NCBI GenBank assembly: GCA_015207195.1 | Contig: JADEXJ010000027.1 | Coordinates: 1-52,566, forward strand | Source of the DNA: Pleurocapsales cyanobacterium LEGE 10410 | Lineage (GTDB): Bacteria > Cyanobacteriota > Cyanobacteriia > Cyanobacteriales > Xenococcaceae | Direction: 5' to 3' | Length of the DNA: 52,566 nt | In this document: in pieces, positions 23,577 through 32,358 of the stretch | Numbering within the stretch: position 1 is the stretch's first letter | Layout: each line of letters begins with the position of its first letter | Position numbers and translations under genes: made by a program | The notes under the pieces: generated by a model | What the model saw: only the letters and a program-made list of their open reading frames with translations | What the model was told of the DNA's origin: nothing | Database searches by the model: none

Positions 23577-25058
23577 ATGGTATTTAGTAAGCTTTTTCCA
23601 ACCACCAAGGACAAATGGCAGCCCATCGCCAAACAGCTAGAAAGTATTGTCGGCAAAGATGGGGTAGTTCGTCGTAAGGAAGAACTATTGACCTATGAAT
23701 GTGATGGTTTAGCCAGCTATCGCCAACGCCCAGCCCTGGTAGTTTTACCTCGTACCACTGAAGAGGTTGCTGCAACGGTTAAAGTTTGTCACGATAATGA
23801 CCTTCCTTGGGTAGCTAGAGGCGCAGGTACGGGGTTGTCGGGAGGAGCATTACCTAACAAAGATGGCGTATTGATTGTTACCGCCAGAATGAATCAAATT
23901 TTGCATCAAGACCTTGATAATCACTGTATTACAGTTCAGCCAGGGGTAATTAATAACTGGGTAACTCAGGCAGTAAGCGGAGCGGGTTTTTATTATGCTC
24001 CCGATCCTTCCAGCCAGATCATCTGTTCTATTGGTGGCAATGTAGCCGAAAATTCTGGGGGAGTTCACTGTCTCAAATATGGCGTAACGACTAATCATGT
24101 TCTGGGCTTAAAGATTGTGACCACCGATAGCTCGATTATTGACGTTGGCGGTATGGTTTCCGAAATGCCTGGATACGATTTGACGGGGTTGTTTGTCGGT
24201 TCTGAAGGAACTTTGGGGATCGCTACTGAAATTACCCTACGTATTCTCAAACGACCCGAATCAGTATGTGTGGTATTAGCTAACTTTCCTACCGTAGAAG
24301 ATTCTGGCGCAGCCGTAGCGGATATTATTAGCGCGGGGATTATTCCAGCAGGGATGGAAATTATGGACAACCTGAGTATCAATGCCGTAGAGGATATTGT
24401 TGGCACGGGGTGTTACGATCGCAATGCTCAGGCAGTCCTGCTAGTAGAATTAGACGGCTTGAAGGTAGAAGTCAAAGCTTATAAGCAAAAAGTTGAGGCA
24501 ATTTGTCGGCAAAACAACGCCACGGGCATTACTATTGCTAATGATATTGATACTAGAGCAAAACTGTGGAAGGGAAGAAAGGCAGCTTTTGCTGCTGCGG
24601 GACATATCAGCCCCGACTATTTTGTCCAAGATGGAGTAATTCCCAGAACTAAGTTAGCAGGGGTTTTACGAGAAATAAATGATTTAAGCGATCGCTATGG
24701 TTATAAAATTGCCAATGTCTTTCACGCTGGAGACGGCAATTTACATCCCCTGATTCTCTATGATAATTCTGTCCCAGGATCTTTTGAAACAGTAGAAGAA
24801 ATCGGCGGTGAAATCCTCAAGCTGTGCGTTGATGCTGGTGGTAGCCTGTCGGGAGAACACGGTATCGGAGCAGATAAAAATTGTTATATGCCCTATATGT
24901 TTAATGCTACCGATCTAGAAACCATGCAGTATATACGTACTGCGTTGAATAAGAAAGGATTAGCAAATCCAGATAAAATCTTTCCCACTCCTCGTAGCTG
25001 TGGCGAAGCAGCCAACGCTCAGAAGATGAAGCAGTTTGAGGAGGCAGAACTGTATTAG
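23577..25058 (+). CDS. glcD: GlcD, FAD-linked glycolate dehydrogenase subunit
   Basis: The enzyme oxidises glycolate to glyoxylate in photorespiration and passes electrons to the quinone pool rather than O2. The 493-residue protein is standard length. The N-terminal FAD_binding_4 domain has the flavin loop RGAGTGLSGG (81-90) and PGVINNWV and GSEGTLGIATE. The C-terminal FAD oxidase domain has HAGDGNLHP at about 383-391 and SGEHGIG near 425. These match GlcD in GlcDEF complexes, and cyanobacterial GlcD1/GlcD2. No glcE or glcF is adjacent. D-lactate dehydrogenase is a possible alternative within the same family. Confidence 0.9.
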   Translation: MVFSKLFPTTKDKWQPIAKQLESIVGKDGVVRRKEELLTYECDGLASYRQRPALVVLPRTTEEVAATVKVCHDNDLPWVARGAGTGLSGGALPNKDGVLIVTARMNQILHQDLDNHCITVQPGVINNWVTQAVSGAGFYYAPDPSSQIICSIGGNVAENSGGVHCLKYGVTTNHVLGLKIVTTDSSIIDVGGMVSEMPGYDLTGLFVGSEGTLGIATEITLRILKRPESVCVVLANFPTVEDSGAAVADIISAGIIPAGMEIMDNLSINAVEDIVGTGCYDRNAQAVLLVELDGLKVEVKAYKQKVEAICRQNNATGITIANDIDTRAKLWKGRKAAFAAAGHISPDYFVQDGVIPRTKLAGVLREINDLSDRYGYKIANVFHAGDGNLHPLILYDNSVPGSFETVEEIGGEILKLCVDAGGSLSGEHGIGADKNCYMPYMFNATDLETMQYIRTALNKKGLANPDKIFPTPRSCGEAANAQKMKQFEEAELY

Positions 25059-25104
25059 ATAATTGTAGTAGTACGACACAGCTTTATCTTTGGATGCGCG
25101 GACT

Positions 25105-26253
25105 TTAGTATGGACTGGATTGCAAGCCGAACGCGCTTTGATAGAGTTGTTCGTATTGCTGGACAATGGTGTCTAGAGAAAATTTTTCTACTATTCTCTG
25201 GCGAGCAGATGTTCCCAAATTTTGTCTTGCCGAAACATCCATGGTAATTATCTCTTGCCAAGCTTTAGCCAGTGCCAGGGGATTTTTGGGAGGAACGACT
25301 CTGCCCGTATTGCCTACCATCCAAGCGGAGTCGCCAATATCAGTTACTACACAGGGAACTCCACAAGACATTGCTTCCCCAATAACCATCGGAAAAGCTT
25401 CGCCAAAGGCAGAGGAGGAAGTGAGAACATCTAATGCAGGAGTAATCTGTGGCATATCTTGGCGTAATCCTAAAAGACGAACGCTTGGCTCGATATCCAA
25501 CTCTTGGATCAGGTTGGTTAAAGTCTGGTTATTGTAGTCAATGTCCTTGCCAATCATGACAAACTTGGTTGCGGGATAGTTTTGGAGCAAAATCCGAGCA
25601 GCCTGTAAAAAATTGGCATGGTCTTTCATCGGGCTGTAGCGTGCCTGAGAGCCAATCAAAAACGTATCATCGCTAAGATTTAGGTCTTGACGAAACCTTC
25701 GTCTAACCTCCTTACTGGGTTTAAACTTGGCAGTATCAAAGCCGTTGGGAATAATGCAGCCGTTGGCTGGAGAATAACCCAGCTTTTCGTGTTGCGCCTG
25801 GCTTCTTTGGGAAACATAAGCCACCCGATTGACATATCGAGAAGACCAGCTACCAAAGCGGATGATTGCCTGAGTGAGGGGCTTTTCTCCCGATATTCGA
25901 TGCAGGGAGTGGTGAATACTCCAGAATACGGGGATTTTTCTCTGGCTGACGAACTTGAAAAACTGGGCAGCCAGGTTTCCGTGATACATCCACCCTTGGA
26001 TTAGATCTGGTTCGAGCTGCTTTAATAGTTGAGTAATCCGTTTGGCAGAAGCTAGGCTAGGTTTACCCGCCAGCATTCCCACACTATGAACGGGAATATC
26101 TAACTGCTCAAATTTTTCGCCAAAGAGTCCCCGATCCATCAAAGAAAGAATTACGGGTTCAAAGCGATCGCGGTCGATGTTTGACAACAGATTGTAGAGC
26201 ATTACTTCCGCTCCACCAATATATAAATTGGGAATAATATAAACAATTTTCAT
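25105..26253 (-). CDS. GT4-type glycosyltransferase (surface polysaccharide)
   Basis: A GT-B retaining glycosyltransferase of about 382 residues. The start MKIVYIIPNLYIGGAEVML is the typical first strand and glycine loop; an ATG 11 codons earlier is possible. The donor-binding half carries the E-x7-E motif in GEAFPMVIGEAMSCGVPCVVTD. It transfers a nucleotide-activated sugar to a growing lipid-linked oligosaccharide at the inner face of the membrane; sugar and linkage cannot be told. It is the last of three similar genes in a minus-strand cluster with a sulfotransferase and a flippase remnant. Convergent with glcD, with only 46 bp between their ends. Confidence 0.88.
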   Translation of the reverse strand: MKIVYIIPNLYIGGAEVMLYNLLSNIDRDRFEPVILSLMDRGLFGEKFEQLDIPVHSVGMLAGKPSLASAKRITQLLKQLEPDLIQGWMYHGNLAAQFFKFVSQRKIPVFWSIHHSLHRISGEKPLTQAIIRFGSWSSRYVNRVAYVSQRSQAQHEKLGYSPANGCIIPNGFDTAKFKPSKEVRRRFRQDLNLSDDTFLIGSQARYSPMKDHANFLQAARILLQNYPATKFVMIGKDIDYNNQTLTNLIQELDIEPSVRLLGLRQDMPQITPALDVLTSSSAFGEAFPMVIGEAMSCGVPCVVTDIGDSAWMVGNTGRVVPPKNPLALAKAWQEIITMDVSARQNLGTSARQRIVEKFSLDTIVQQYEQLYQSAFGLQSSPY

Positions 26254-26314
26254 TTTTGGGCGATCGCCCTGGCTAAAACTAGTCATCTGATTAATTAAGG
26301 TTTTTAATATTTAT

Positions 26315-27412
26315 TTACTTGTTGCTCAGTAAAATTTCTAGGTATTGAGGGACAATCTGTTCTGTAGAAAACAAATTAGCCCTCTGTTTTAGGCTGTCTG
26401 TAGCCGTTGGCAATTCTAAGGTGGCTAGCATTGCTTCGGCTAAGGATTTGCTATCTTGAACTGGAACTAAACGACCGTATACTCCTGCTGCTAGGATCTC
26501 TTCTGGACCACTGGGACAATCTGTGGCAACTACGGGACAACCGCAAGCCATGGCTTCGATCACAGCAGTTGGTAGCCCTTCATACCGCGAAGACAAGACA
26601 AAGGCACTAACTCGACTCATATAGCCATAGGGATTGCTGGCAAAACCAGGGAGAGAGACATCTTCCTGCACCCCCAGACTGACAGCTAACTGCTCTAGCT
26701 CGGTTCTCAATTCTCCTTCCCCCAAAATTATGAGACGGGCAGGTCTTTGTTGCCTGACTAGAGCAAAAGCACGGAGCAAATTGACAAAGTCTTTTTGGAA
26801 GGTCAATCTACCCACGGCTAAAAACACTGGTAGCTTCGAGCCTAACCAAGGATGAGCTACTGGAGCGATCGCTTTGGTCGGCAACTCGCGATCAAGCGCG
26901 GGATTATAGACGGTGGTGACTGCACCTTGAGCTAAACCCAATTGCATCTCCAGATCTTGGCTAACTCCTTGGGAAACTCCAATAATTGCCTCGGCACTCG
27001 GATAGAGCTGTTTCATAAACCAGGGGGTTACTTTGGCTCTGAAGGAGGTAAGATCGCTCACCGAAAGGGTATTGTGTTCGACTACTACTATGCTGGTATT
27101 TACCCCAGCCAGCTTTTTTGCCAGCAAAGCAATGACGTTAGCATGACCCAAATGAGATAGTATGGCATCGGGTCGAACAGTACGCAGATATTTGATTAAG
27201 GGTAGTAAGGCAAAAGCCACTCTCGGCGATTTAAGATTGATCAGGTTGACCTGGGGGGGTACTTGAGCTAAAAATGAGCCTTCGGCAATACCCAAAACCA
27301 AATCCAAAATTAGTTCGTGTTCTACCATCCCCTTGAGCAAATTGATAGAAACTCTTTCAGCACCTCCGCCAAATAGATTGGGCAGAAAAAAAGCAATTCG
27401 TGGCTGAGACAT
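26315..27412 (-). CDS. GT4-type glycosyltransferase (surface polysaccharide)
   Basis: This 365-residue GT-B protein starts RIAFFLPNLFGGGAERVS, the N-terminal nucleotide-fold glycine loop. The donor domain shows FLAVGRLTFQKDF (first strand of the second lobe), LIILGEGELR and EGLPTAVIEAMACGCPVVATD with the E-x7-E pair, then CPSGPEEIL. Its closest relatives by eye are the other two glycosyltransferases in this cluster, especially the 27423-28553 gene, suggesting duplication followed by divergence in sugar choice. Short gaps on both sides suggest co-transcription. Exact substrate unknown. Confidence 0.9.
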   Translation of the reverse strand: MSQPRIAFFLPNLFGGGAERVSINLLKGMVEHELILDLVLGIAEGSFLAQVPPQVNLINLKSPRVAFALLPLIKYLRTVRPDAILSHLGHANVIALLAKKLAGVNTSIVVVEHNTLSVSDLTSFRAKVTPWFMKQLYPSAEAIIGVSQGVSQDLEMQLGLAQGAVTTVYNPALDRELPTKAIAPVAHPWLGSKLPVFLAVGRLTFQKDFVNLLRAFALVRQQRPARLIILGEGELRTELEQLAVSLGVQEDVSLPGFASNPYGYMSRVSAFVLSSRYEGLPTAVIEAMACGCPVVATDCPSGPEEILAAGVYGRLVPVQDSKSLAEAMLATLELPTATDSLKQRANLFSTEQIVPQYLEILLSNK

Positions 27413-27422
27413 AATTTTTTGG

Positions 27423-28553
27423 TTAATTTTTTTTAGCTTGTTTTTCCTGAATTACTCGTTCGCTTAGCTCGATCCAACGTTGAATAATCTTATTAAGACT
27501 AAATCTAATGCCTACTTCTGGTGCAGACATAGCTAAACGCTGCCGTTCCTCTGGATTGGATATTAAACGTTCTATGGCTCTGGCTAATGCGGAGCGGTCT
27601 TGATTGGGAACTAAAATTCCATCGACCCCATCTCGAATTAATTCTCTAGGTCCGCTAGGACAGTCCGTCGCTATTACTGGTAGCCCACACAGCATTGCTT
27701 CCCCATGAGCCAGGGGAAAACCTTCAAAGCGAGAGGACATTACAAACAACTGAGCGCGTCGCAGCAGAGGAAAGGGGTCTTTAACTCGTCCAGGCAACAC
27801 AACCCGCTCTTGGAGATTGAGCTTAGTTATTAGCTGCTCTAGATCGCTGCGGAGTTCTCCCTCTCCCAAAATAACTAGTTGCCAGTCAGGATGTTGGGGC
27901 GCAACCTGGGCAAAAGCCTCAAGTAAGAGATCGAACCCTTTTTGTTGGGTGAGCCTTCCCATGCTCATAATCCATTGTTGTTCGGGGTTGACTCCAGCAG
28001 GAATTTCTACTACTTCTACACCAGAATTATGGGGAATAAAAAAAGGATTATAGATAACTATTTTTTTTGCTTGAGGCAGCCAGGTAAAATAATCTTCAAC
28101 GCCCTGAGAAACGCTGACCAATCGACCAGCAAAAGGATAAACTATACGTCTTAATATTTCCCACAATCTCCCGTAAGAAATTAAATTAGGGTCGCAATGT
28201 TCGGCGATGATGACTGGATGATTAGTGTTTAGTAGAGCTAGGGTAGTGAGAATATTAAATTCGGTGAGATGAGATATTACAATATCGGGGCAACTCAGTT
28301 GGATAGCTTTTCTGATTAAGGAAATCCGCTTGAGGTTGTTTTTGATCGCATCAATCGAACCATGAGAATTTTTCATAATTCCCAGTGCTGTTCTGTCAAC
28401 TCCTGGAGGAAGCTGATAAAAATCATGACTTGGCTCAGAACCAGTAATTACGGTAGTTTGATGTCCCTGAAGTTGAAAACCTTCTGCTAGAGACACTACC
28501 ACTCTCTCTGCTCCTCCACTGTATAGAGATGGGGTAACTAAAGTAATTCTCAT
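27423..28553 (-). CDS. GT4-type glycosyltransferase (surface polysaccharide)
   Basis: A 376-residue GT-B enzyme with N-terminal RITLVTPSLYSGGAERVV and donor-domain motifs IMSMGRLTQQKGFD, LVILGEGELRSDL and EGFPLAHGEAMLCGLPVIATD (E-x7-E). It shares the CPSGP motif after the second Glu with the next gene downstream, from which it is separated by ten bases. It lies nine bases after the sulfotransferase stop. This spacing indicates one operon. Likely adds one residue of the repeat unit of a sulfated exopolysaccharide; this is inferred from the cluster. Confidence 0.9.
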   Translation of the reverse strand: MRITLVTPSLYSGGAERVVVSLAEGFQLQGHQTTVITGSEPSHDFYQLPPGVDRTALGIMKNSHGSIDAIKNNLKRISLIRKAIQLSCPDIVISHLTEFNILTTLALLNTNHPVIIAEHCDPNLISYGRLWEILRRIVYPFAGRLVSVSQGVEDYFTWLPQAKKIVIYNPFFIPHNSGVEVVEIPAGVNPEQQWIMSMGRLTQQKGFDLLLEAFAQVAPQHPDWQLVILGEGELRSDLEQLITKLNLQERVVLPGRVKDPFPLLRRAQLFVMSSRFEGFPLAHGEAMLCGLPVIATDCPSGPRELIRDGVDGILVPNQDRSALARAIERLISNPEERQRLAMSAPEVGIRFSLNKIIQRWIELSERVIQEKQAKKN

Positions 28554-28562
28554 AAAGCTTGA

Positions 28563-29483
28563 TTATATATAGGTAGGTTTGGCTAGCAACCAGTGACTCA
28601 AATCTTTGTCCAACAGCCGAGATAATTTTTTAATATCGGACTCAAATTCTGCGGTCAACTCAGCCCGAAGGCGATCGCTAAGGGGCTGACGCGAGGCGAC
28701 TTTGGTATTAATCGAACGGATAGTATCGAGGACGTACAGTCTCTCCAGACCCAATAAATCTCTTGCTTTTAAGGCAAGATCGTTTAGAAGTGCAGGAGGC
28801 TTTTCGGAAAAATTGCCCACTAGTCCTAGCTTGTGACTTTTGTTTTCGTTGATTCTGATAAAATCCTGACGGTTATCGGGAGCAACTGCCAAAAAATCTA
28901 GAACCCGTTCGTAAACCTGCTTGGTAGACTGGACAAAATCTTCAAACCAGATAATTTCTACTTGTTGGCGAGGAAAAATCCTAAATAATCGTTCCATTTG
29001 CTCTCCTAGCCTGCCCAGAGCTGCGTATTGTAATAAGGCTGCTTCACGGCACTGACGGGGAATCTTTATTCCCTGCTGTCGTTTTCCCTGTAGTCGCCAG
29101 GCTCGCTTAAAATCCTTGACGTTTTCATCGGCGGTAAAAATCACCTGAGAGTGAAACGAGTAAACTAAATCTACAGGATTACGCAGCATGACAATAATCT
29201 TCGCTTGGGGAGCGAATTGATAGATTTGTTTTAAGGCTACGGAAGAGAACAGATAAAATACAGAGCCTTCGCCAATTGCCGTGTGCTTGGCTGAACTATC
29301 CTTGAATAAATCTAGATATGTTTCCCAGGTTTTGGTTAACCTGTATTGTTCAAAATCTAAGGCAAAGTAGTGAGGTTCTTTGGGGTCGCTAAGATAAATA
29401 TTAGGATGCTCCTTGAGGTATTCACTTAGAGCAGTTGTGCCACATTTTGGCGCACCAACAATAAAAAAATTAGGTTTTGCCAT
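28563..29483 (-). CDS. PAPS-dependent sulfotransferase
   Basis: I chose ATG 29483 (MAKPNFFIVGAP), two bases after the flippase stop, rather than an ATG six codons upstream that would overlap it. The P-loop-like 5'-phosphosulfate motif is PKCGTTA at residues 12-18. The 3'-phosphate motif is in VMLRNPVDLVYSFHSQ with the Arg and Ser that contact PAP. The protein (306 residues) is of the Sulfotransfer_1/3 family and would move sulfate from PAPS to a carbohydrate hydroxyl. Beside glycosyltransferases, this points to sulfation of surface polysaccharide, a common feature of cyanobacterial sheaths. Confidence 0.88.
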   Translation of the reverse strand: MAKPNFFIVGAPKCGTTALSEYLKEHPNIYLSDPKEPHYFALDFEQYRLTKTWETYLDLFKDSSAKHTAIGEGSVFYLFSSVALKQIYQFAPQAKIIVMLRNPVDLVYSFHSQVIFTADENVKDFKRAWRLQGKRQQGIKIPRQCREAALLQYAALGRLGEQMERLFRIFPRQQVEIIWFEDFVQSTKQVYERVLDFLAVAPDNRQDFIRINENKSHKLGLVGNFSEKPPALLNDLALKARDLLGLERLYVLDTIRSINTKVASRQPLSDRLRAELTAEFESDIKKLSRLLDKDLSHWLLAKPTYI

Positions 29484-29485
29484 TT

Positions 29486-30004
29486 TTATTTTGTATGCCA
29501 AAGATAAAGTGATATATTCAGTTTTTTTCGCACAAAAACAACTTTGAGTATATTGATAACAATTAAGCTAGTTGTGGTTGCTGCTGCTGCACCATTAATG
29601 CCCCATTGAGGTATTAACAACCAGGGAACGGCAATCGCACTAATGGTCAAAATTGAGGAAAACCCTAAAACCATCAAATTAGACCAGCGCAACAAACCAT
29701 TCATCAGCCCCCAACGAGATTTAGCCCGATAAATAGCCATTTCTCTAACTATTAGCCGATCGATGCCTAAAGTTGCGGGAATACTCAACAAATTTGCCCA
29801 AGTAACGGCATAAGAATAAGTTCCCAAACCAGTTGTACCCAAAAAACGAGCCAAAATAACGCTCAACATGAAGGCGAAGCCACTAGCAGCAATTTTGATA
29901 CTAAAAGAACCAGCTACGCCCCTAATCAACTGGTGCTTGAGGCTTCTATTTCGGTCTTTAAATGCCCAAATAGGCTGAATTTTCTTAGCAATAGCTTTTA
30001 ACAT
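29486..30004 (-). pseudogene. Wzx-like oligosaccharide flippase with internal deletion
   Basis: The 172-residue product has the N-terminus of a polysaccharide flippase: GVAGSFSIKIAASGFAFMLS, GTYSYAVTWANLLS and IDRLIVREMAIYRAK, covering about four membrane helices. After IAVPWLL it jumps to IPQWGINGAAAATTTS, which belongs near residue 380 of the usual 420-480-residue protein, and it ends at FVRKKLNISLY. About 250 central residues are missing and the frame is kept. Such a protein is unlikely to flip lipid-linked sugars. It is the first gene of the polysaccharide operon, so translation through it may still matter for the sulfotransferase two bases downstream. Confidence 0.75.
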
Positions 30005-30132
30005 CCTTTAGGGCTGCTTTATACAATTGTGGGATTGAAGCGATCGCTTGATTCGTGCAAGAGGTCTAATAATGTTTTTCTACTCAAATTTTACTCAAAC
30101 TTAATACATCTAATATGTTTAACAATATTTAG

Positions 30133-30300
30133 TTTTCGCGACCAGACTACAATTGCCGAACCTTTGAGGGTGGTTAGATTTACCTCTGCCGAATCGCTAA
30201 AATCTTCTCGACCAAAGACAACATAACTCCTTCCCGAACCTGGTTCACCACCAATATATTGGTTGAGAGTTGCTTCTGAATCTTTAGCTTGTGCGAAAAT
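30133..30300 (-). pseudogene. FG-GAP repeat gene fragment
   Basis: In the gap between the flippase and the next gene, the minus strand has an open stretch reading AIFAQAKDSEATLNQYIGGE, then GSGRSYVVFGREDFSDSAEV and NLTTLKGSAIVVWSR. The GRSYVVFGR...F pattern is the conserved linker of FG-GAP/integrin-like propeller repeats. Only one repeat remains, without start. It differs from the CRTAC1-type remnant at 374-1424. The rest of 30005-30391 is AT-rich without further signals. Confidence 0.55.
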
Positions 30301-30391
30301 AGCTTTTTGCTTATTTTCTTTTTGATTGTTATTTAAATTAAAGTTAATTTAAGCAGACATAAAAATATAACAATAATACATGCATATTATA

Positions 30392-31006
30392 TTAGACTTC
30401 TTGCCCTAAAGGACTATTCTTTTCCCTACTCCACAAAGCCAATCCTCCACCTCTACCTCTAGCTGCAATCAAGTTTTCTTGAATCAGAAAATAGCGAAAA
30501 AAAGCTTGATGTTTGAGTGCTGTCTGATAAAATTCTGTTTCTTTCGCTACTCCATTTTTGAGATAACCATCGTATATTTTAAAATCAAAGGCTGCGATTG
30601 TTATGGTGGTGAAATCGAAAGCTAGAATATTTTGTTGAGGCAAAAACTTAATCGGACCAGACAAACATAAATTTAAAAAGCCTAATTTTACAGAATTTCT
30701 GACTCTGCCAGCATTGACAGTTTGCGGGCGATCGCTTTCATAAGTAATTTGAATTTTAATCAGTTTGGGAATATATCGTCCTGCACCCAAAACAACGCCA
30801 GCTTTCTTCTGAGACTTTTTGGTTCCAGTAATGAATCTTAAGTTCCAGCTACCTATTAAATTAGAGAGAGAGTGGCAAGTTGTTTCTTTTTTTACGTTTT
30901 TTTCGTATGCAGTTAAAGCTGTAACTATTGTTGAAGGTTGGGGCAGATTTGATTTATCGGCTGTCAGCTCTACCGCAGATTTTATTAAAGCCAATTCTGA
31001 TGTCAT
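30392..31006 (-). CDS. Conserved cyanobacterial protein, possibly PAP/fibrillin-like
   Basis: A 204-residue soluble protein. After a helical N-terminus (LALIKSAVELTADKS) it reads LIGSWNLRFITGTKKS, a run of strands (IPKLIKIQITYES, VKLGFLNLCLSG, NILAFDFTTITIAAFDFKIY) and ends FFRYFLIQENLIAARGRGGG. A small strand-rich barrel with W-x-L near the start and a C-terminal arginine-glycine turn resembles plastid-lipid-associated proteins (fibrillins), which bind lipids at thylakoids or plastoglobules. I hold this only tentatively. Monocistronic; a 900-bp gap lies upstream. Confidence 0.5.
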   Translation of the reverse strand: MTSELALIKSAVELTADKSNLPQPSTIVTALTAYEKNVKKETTCHSLSNLIGSWNLRFITGTKKSQKKAGVVLGAGRYIPKLIKIQITYESDRPQTVNAGRVRNSVKLGFLNLCLSGPIKFLPQQNILAFDFTTITIAAFDFKIYDGYLKNGVAKETEFYQTALKHQAFFRYFLIQENLIAARGRGGGLALWSREKNSPLGQEV

Positions 31007-31022
31007 AATTTACAATGGTTAT

Positions 31023-31608
31023 TGATACTGATTACGTCAATTTAGTTCAATCATAAATAGTATAAAAACTATAATAAATATAGCTTTAAAAATATGATTT
31101 TGCTCTTACAAAGCTGTTTAAAATGTTTTTTACCATCGACACCAATTTATTAATTTAAAACTGTTAATTATTTCAAGAAAACAGTTTTTAAAGTTTAATT
31201 TTAGTATTAACTTGCTTGTGCAAACAAATAACATACAATAAGTTTAATCAGGGGTACTATTTATTCGGTAATTGATTGCCAGACGCAGATTTCAATTTAA
31301 GCTTTATTGAGAGATTGCCAAGAACCAGCAAAAATTTTATATTTATTTTAGAAAATTTCTATTTTATTACTGGCAAAATATAGTATCGTATCAAATAGTT
31401 TTTTTGTAATCTAAAGAATACTATATATCACCTAAATGGTAAGTTTTGCTCAATCATTCTATAATCATTTTCTGCAAAATGTACATTTATAATAGGCATT
31501 AATCAACAAATATTTGTTAGTTGTACAATAACCACCTCTAACAACTATTTGTAAATACGAATAGTTTTGTTCCAATTGTGAAAAGCAAATATAGCAATTT
31601 TCAGAGTT
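31023..31608. other. Long AT-rich gap without a recognisable gene
   Basis: Very AT-rich DNA with no frame of note on either strand, no HIP1 site and no tandem repeat. It separates the fibrillin-like gene from the GC-richer block that begins near 31615. It may carry promoters, but I cannot pick one with confidence. Confidence 0.5.
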
Positions 31609-31722
31609 ATGAAGTACGGCGTTCTCTTTTCCCTGTCTTGGTGCGCGTTTGTCCTTTTGATCCCCGAAGGGTACGAATGGGGGTTCTTAGCGCATTGCGA
31701 TCGCCTTAAGCATCCCAACTAA
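31609..31722 (+). CDS. Possible 37-residue small protein
   Basis: An ATG at 31609 opens a frame reading MKYGVLFSLSWCAFVLLIPE, then GYEWGFLAHCDRLKHPN and TAA. It has one short hydrophobic segment (residues 5-18) followed by a polar, slightly basic tail, so it could be a small membrane protein. There is no clear Shine-Dalgarno (CAGAG at best). The base composition is higher in GC than the flanks. The 3' end overlaps the structured-RNA candidate at 31713-31823, which is the competing explanation. Confidence 0.2.
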   Translation: MKYGVLFSLSWCAFVLLIPEGYEWGFLAHCDRLKHPN

Positions 31723-31823
31723 ATTTAGATGGCATGTTCGCCAAAATCCGCAGGGTCGTTTATCCTCAAATGACCGAGAGGGATGCCGAGTTTAGTTCGG
31801 CATATCTAATTGAGGTGTTGGGG
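31713..31823 (+). ncRNA. Candidate structured RNA upstream of the DUF1816 gene
   Basis: Four mutually compatible helices can form on the + strand: 31713-31719 with 31817-31823 (TCCCAAC/GTTGGGG), 31725-31730 with 31804-31809 (TTAGAT/ATCTAA), 31755-31761 with 31768-31774 (GTCGTTT/AAATGAC, one G-U) and 31783-31789 with 31797-31803 (ATGCCGA/TCGGCAT). The block is GC-rich inside AT-rich DNA and lies 109 bp before the next ATG. I tried to match riboswitch, 6S, tmRNA, SRP and RNase P signatures from memory and found none. Strand is uncertain because helices form on both strands. Confidence 0.4.
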
Positions 31824-31931
31824 ACACTCCTTTTGCCTCGATTCAAACACAACTAAGGTGTACCTCGCTTCTAAGTGGAACGCTACATATTGCTTAATGT
31901 ATTAATTTGTCAAATAAAACTTTAGTTTATT

Positions 31932-32192
31932 ATGTCTTTGTTTAACCGATTATTGAATTTGCTTAAGATCAAGAAAGTAGAAACCACACCCTACTGGCTT
32001 AAAATAACTACCAAAGTTCCCAACTGTATCTACTACTTCGGACCTTTTGACAGTCCTTTAGAAGCAAAGGCATTACAGGCTGGCTATATTGAGGATTTGA
32101 TGGGAGAAAATGCCCAGGGGATCTACGTCGAATTAGAACAATGTTCTGCGCCAGAAGAATTAACGGTTTGCCAAGACCAAGATATTTTTTAG
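31932..32192 (+). CDS. DUF1816 domain protein
   Basis: An 86-residue soluble protein. The DUF1816 core follows a short basic start: PYWLKITTKVPNCIYYFGPF, SPLEAKALQAGYIEDL and GIYVELEQC. The family is almost restricted to cyanobacteria and its function is not known. Some members are linked to phycobilisome assembly genes or light-regulated sets by context elsewhere, but nothing here supports a specific role. Monocistronic, downstream of the candidate structured RNA, which could be part of its 5' leader. Confidence 0.85.
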   Translation: MSLFNRLLNLLKIKKVETTPYWLKITTKVPNCIYYFGPFDSPLEAKALQAGYIEDLMGENAQGIYVELEQCSAPEELTVCQDQDIF

Positions 32193-32358
32193 CAATTCAA
32201 CAGCTGTTTGACTTTGATCACAATTTATATTCGAGCCAAAATCCGATTACCAAAACCAACGTTAGCAGGTATTTAATTTTGAGCTAATATTCCTTGATGA
32301 ACAGTATCGAACGTCATGGCAAGTATAGAATGTAGATATCTCTTTAGTTAGTTGACCC

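Noticed and set aside
31713-31823. Assignment as 6S RNA, tmRNA, SRP RNA or a cobalamin, TPP, fluoride or guanidine riboswitch
   Set aside because: The signature sequences I know for these families are not found; only generic helices are seen.
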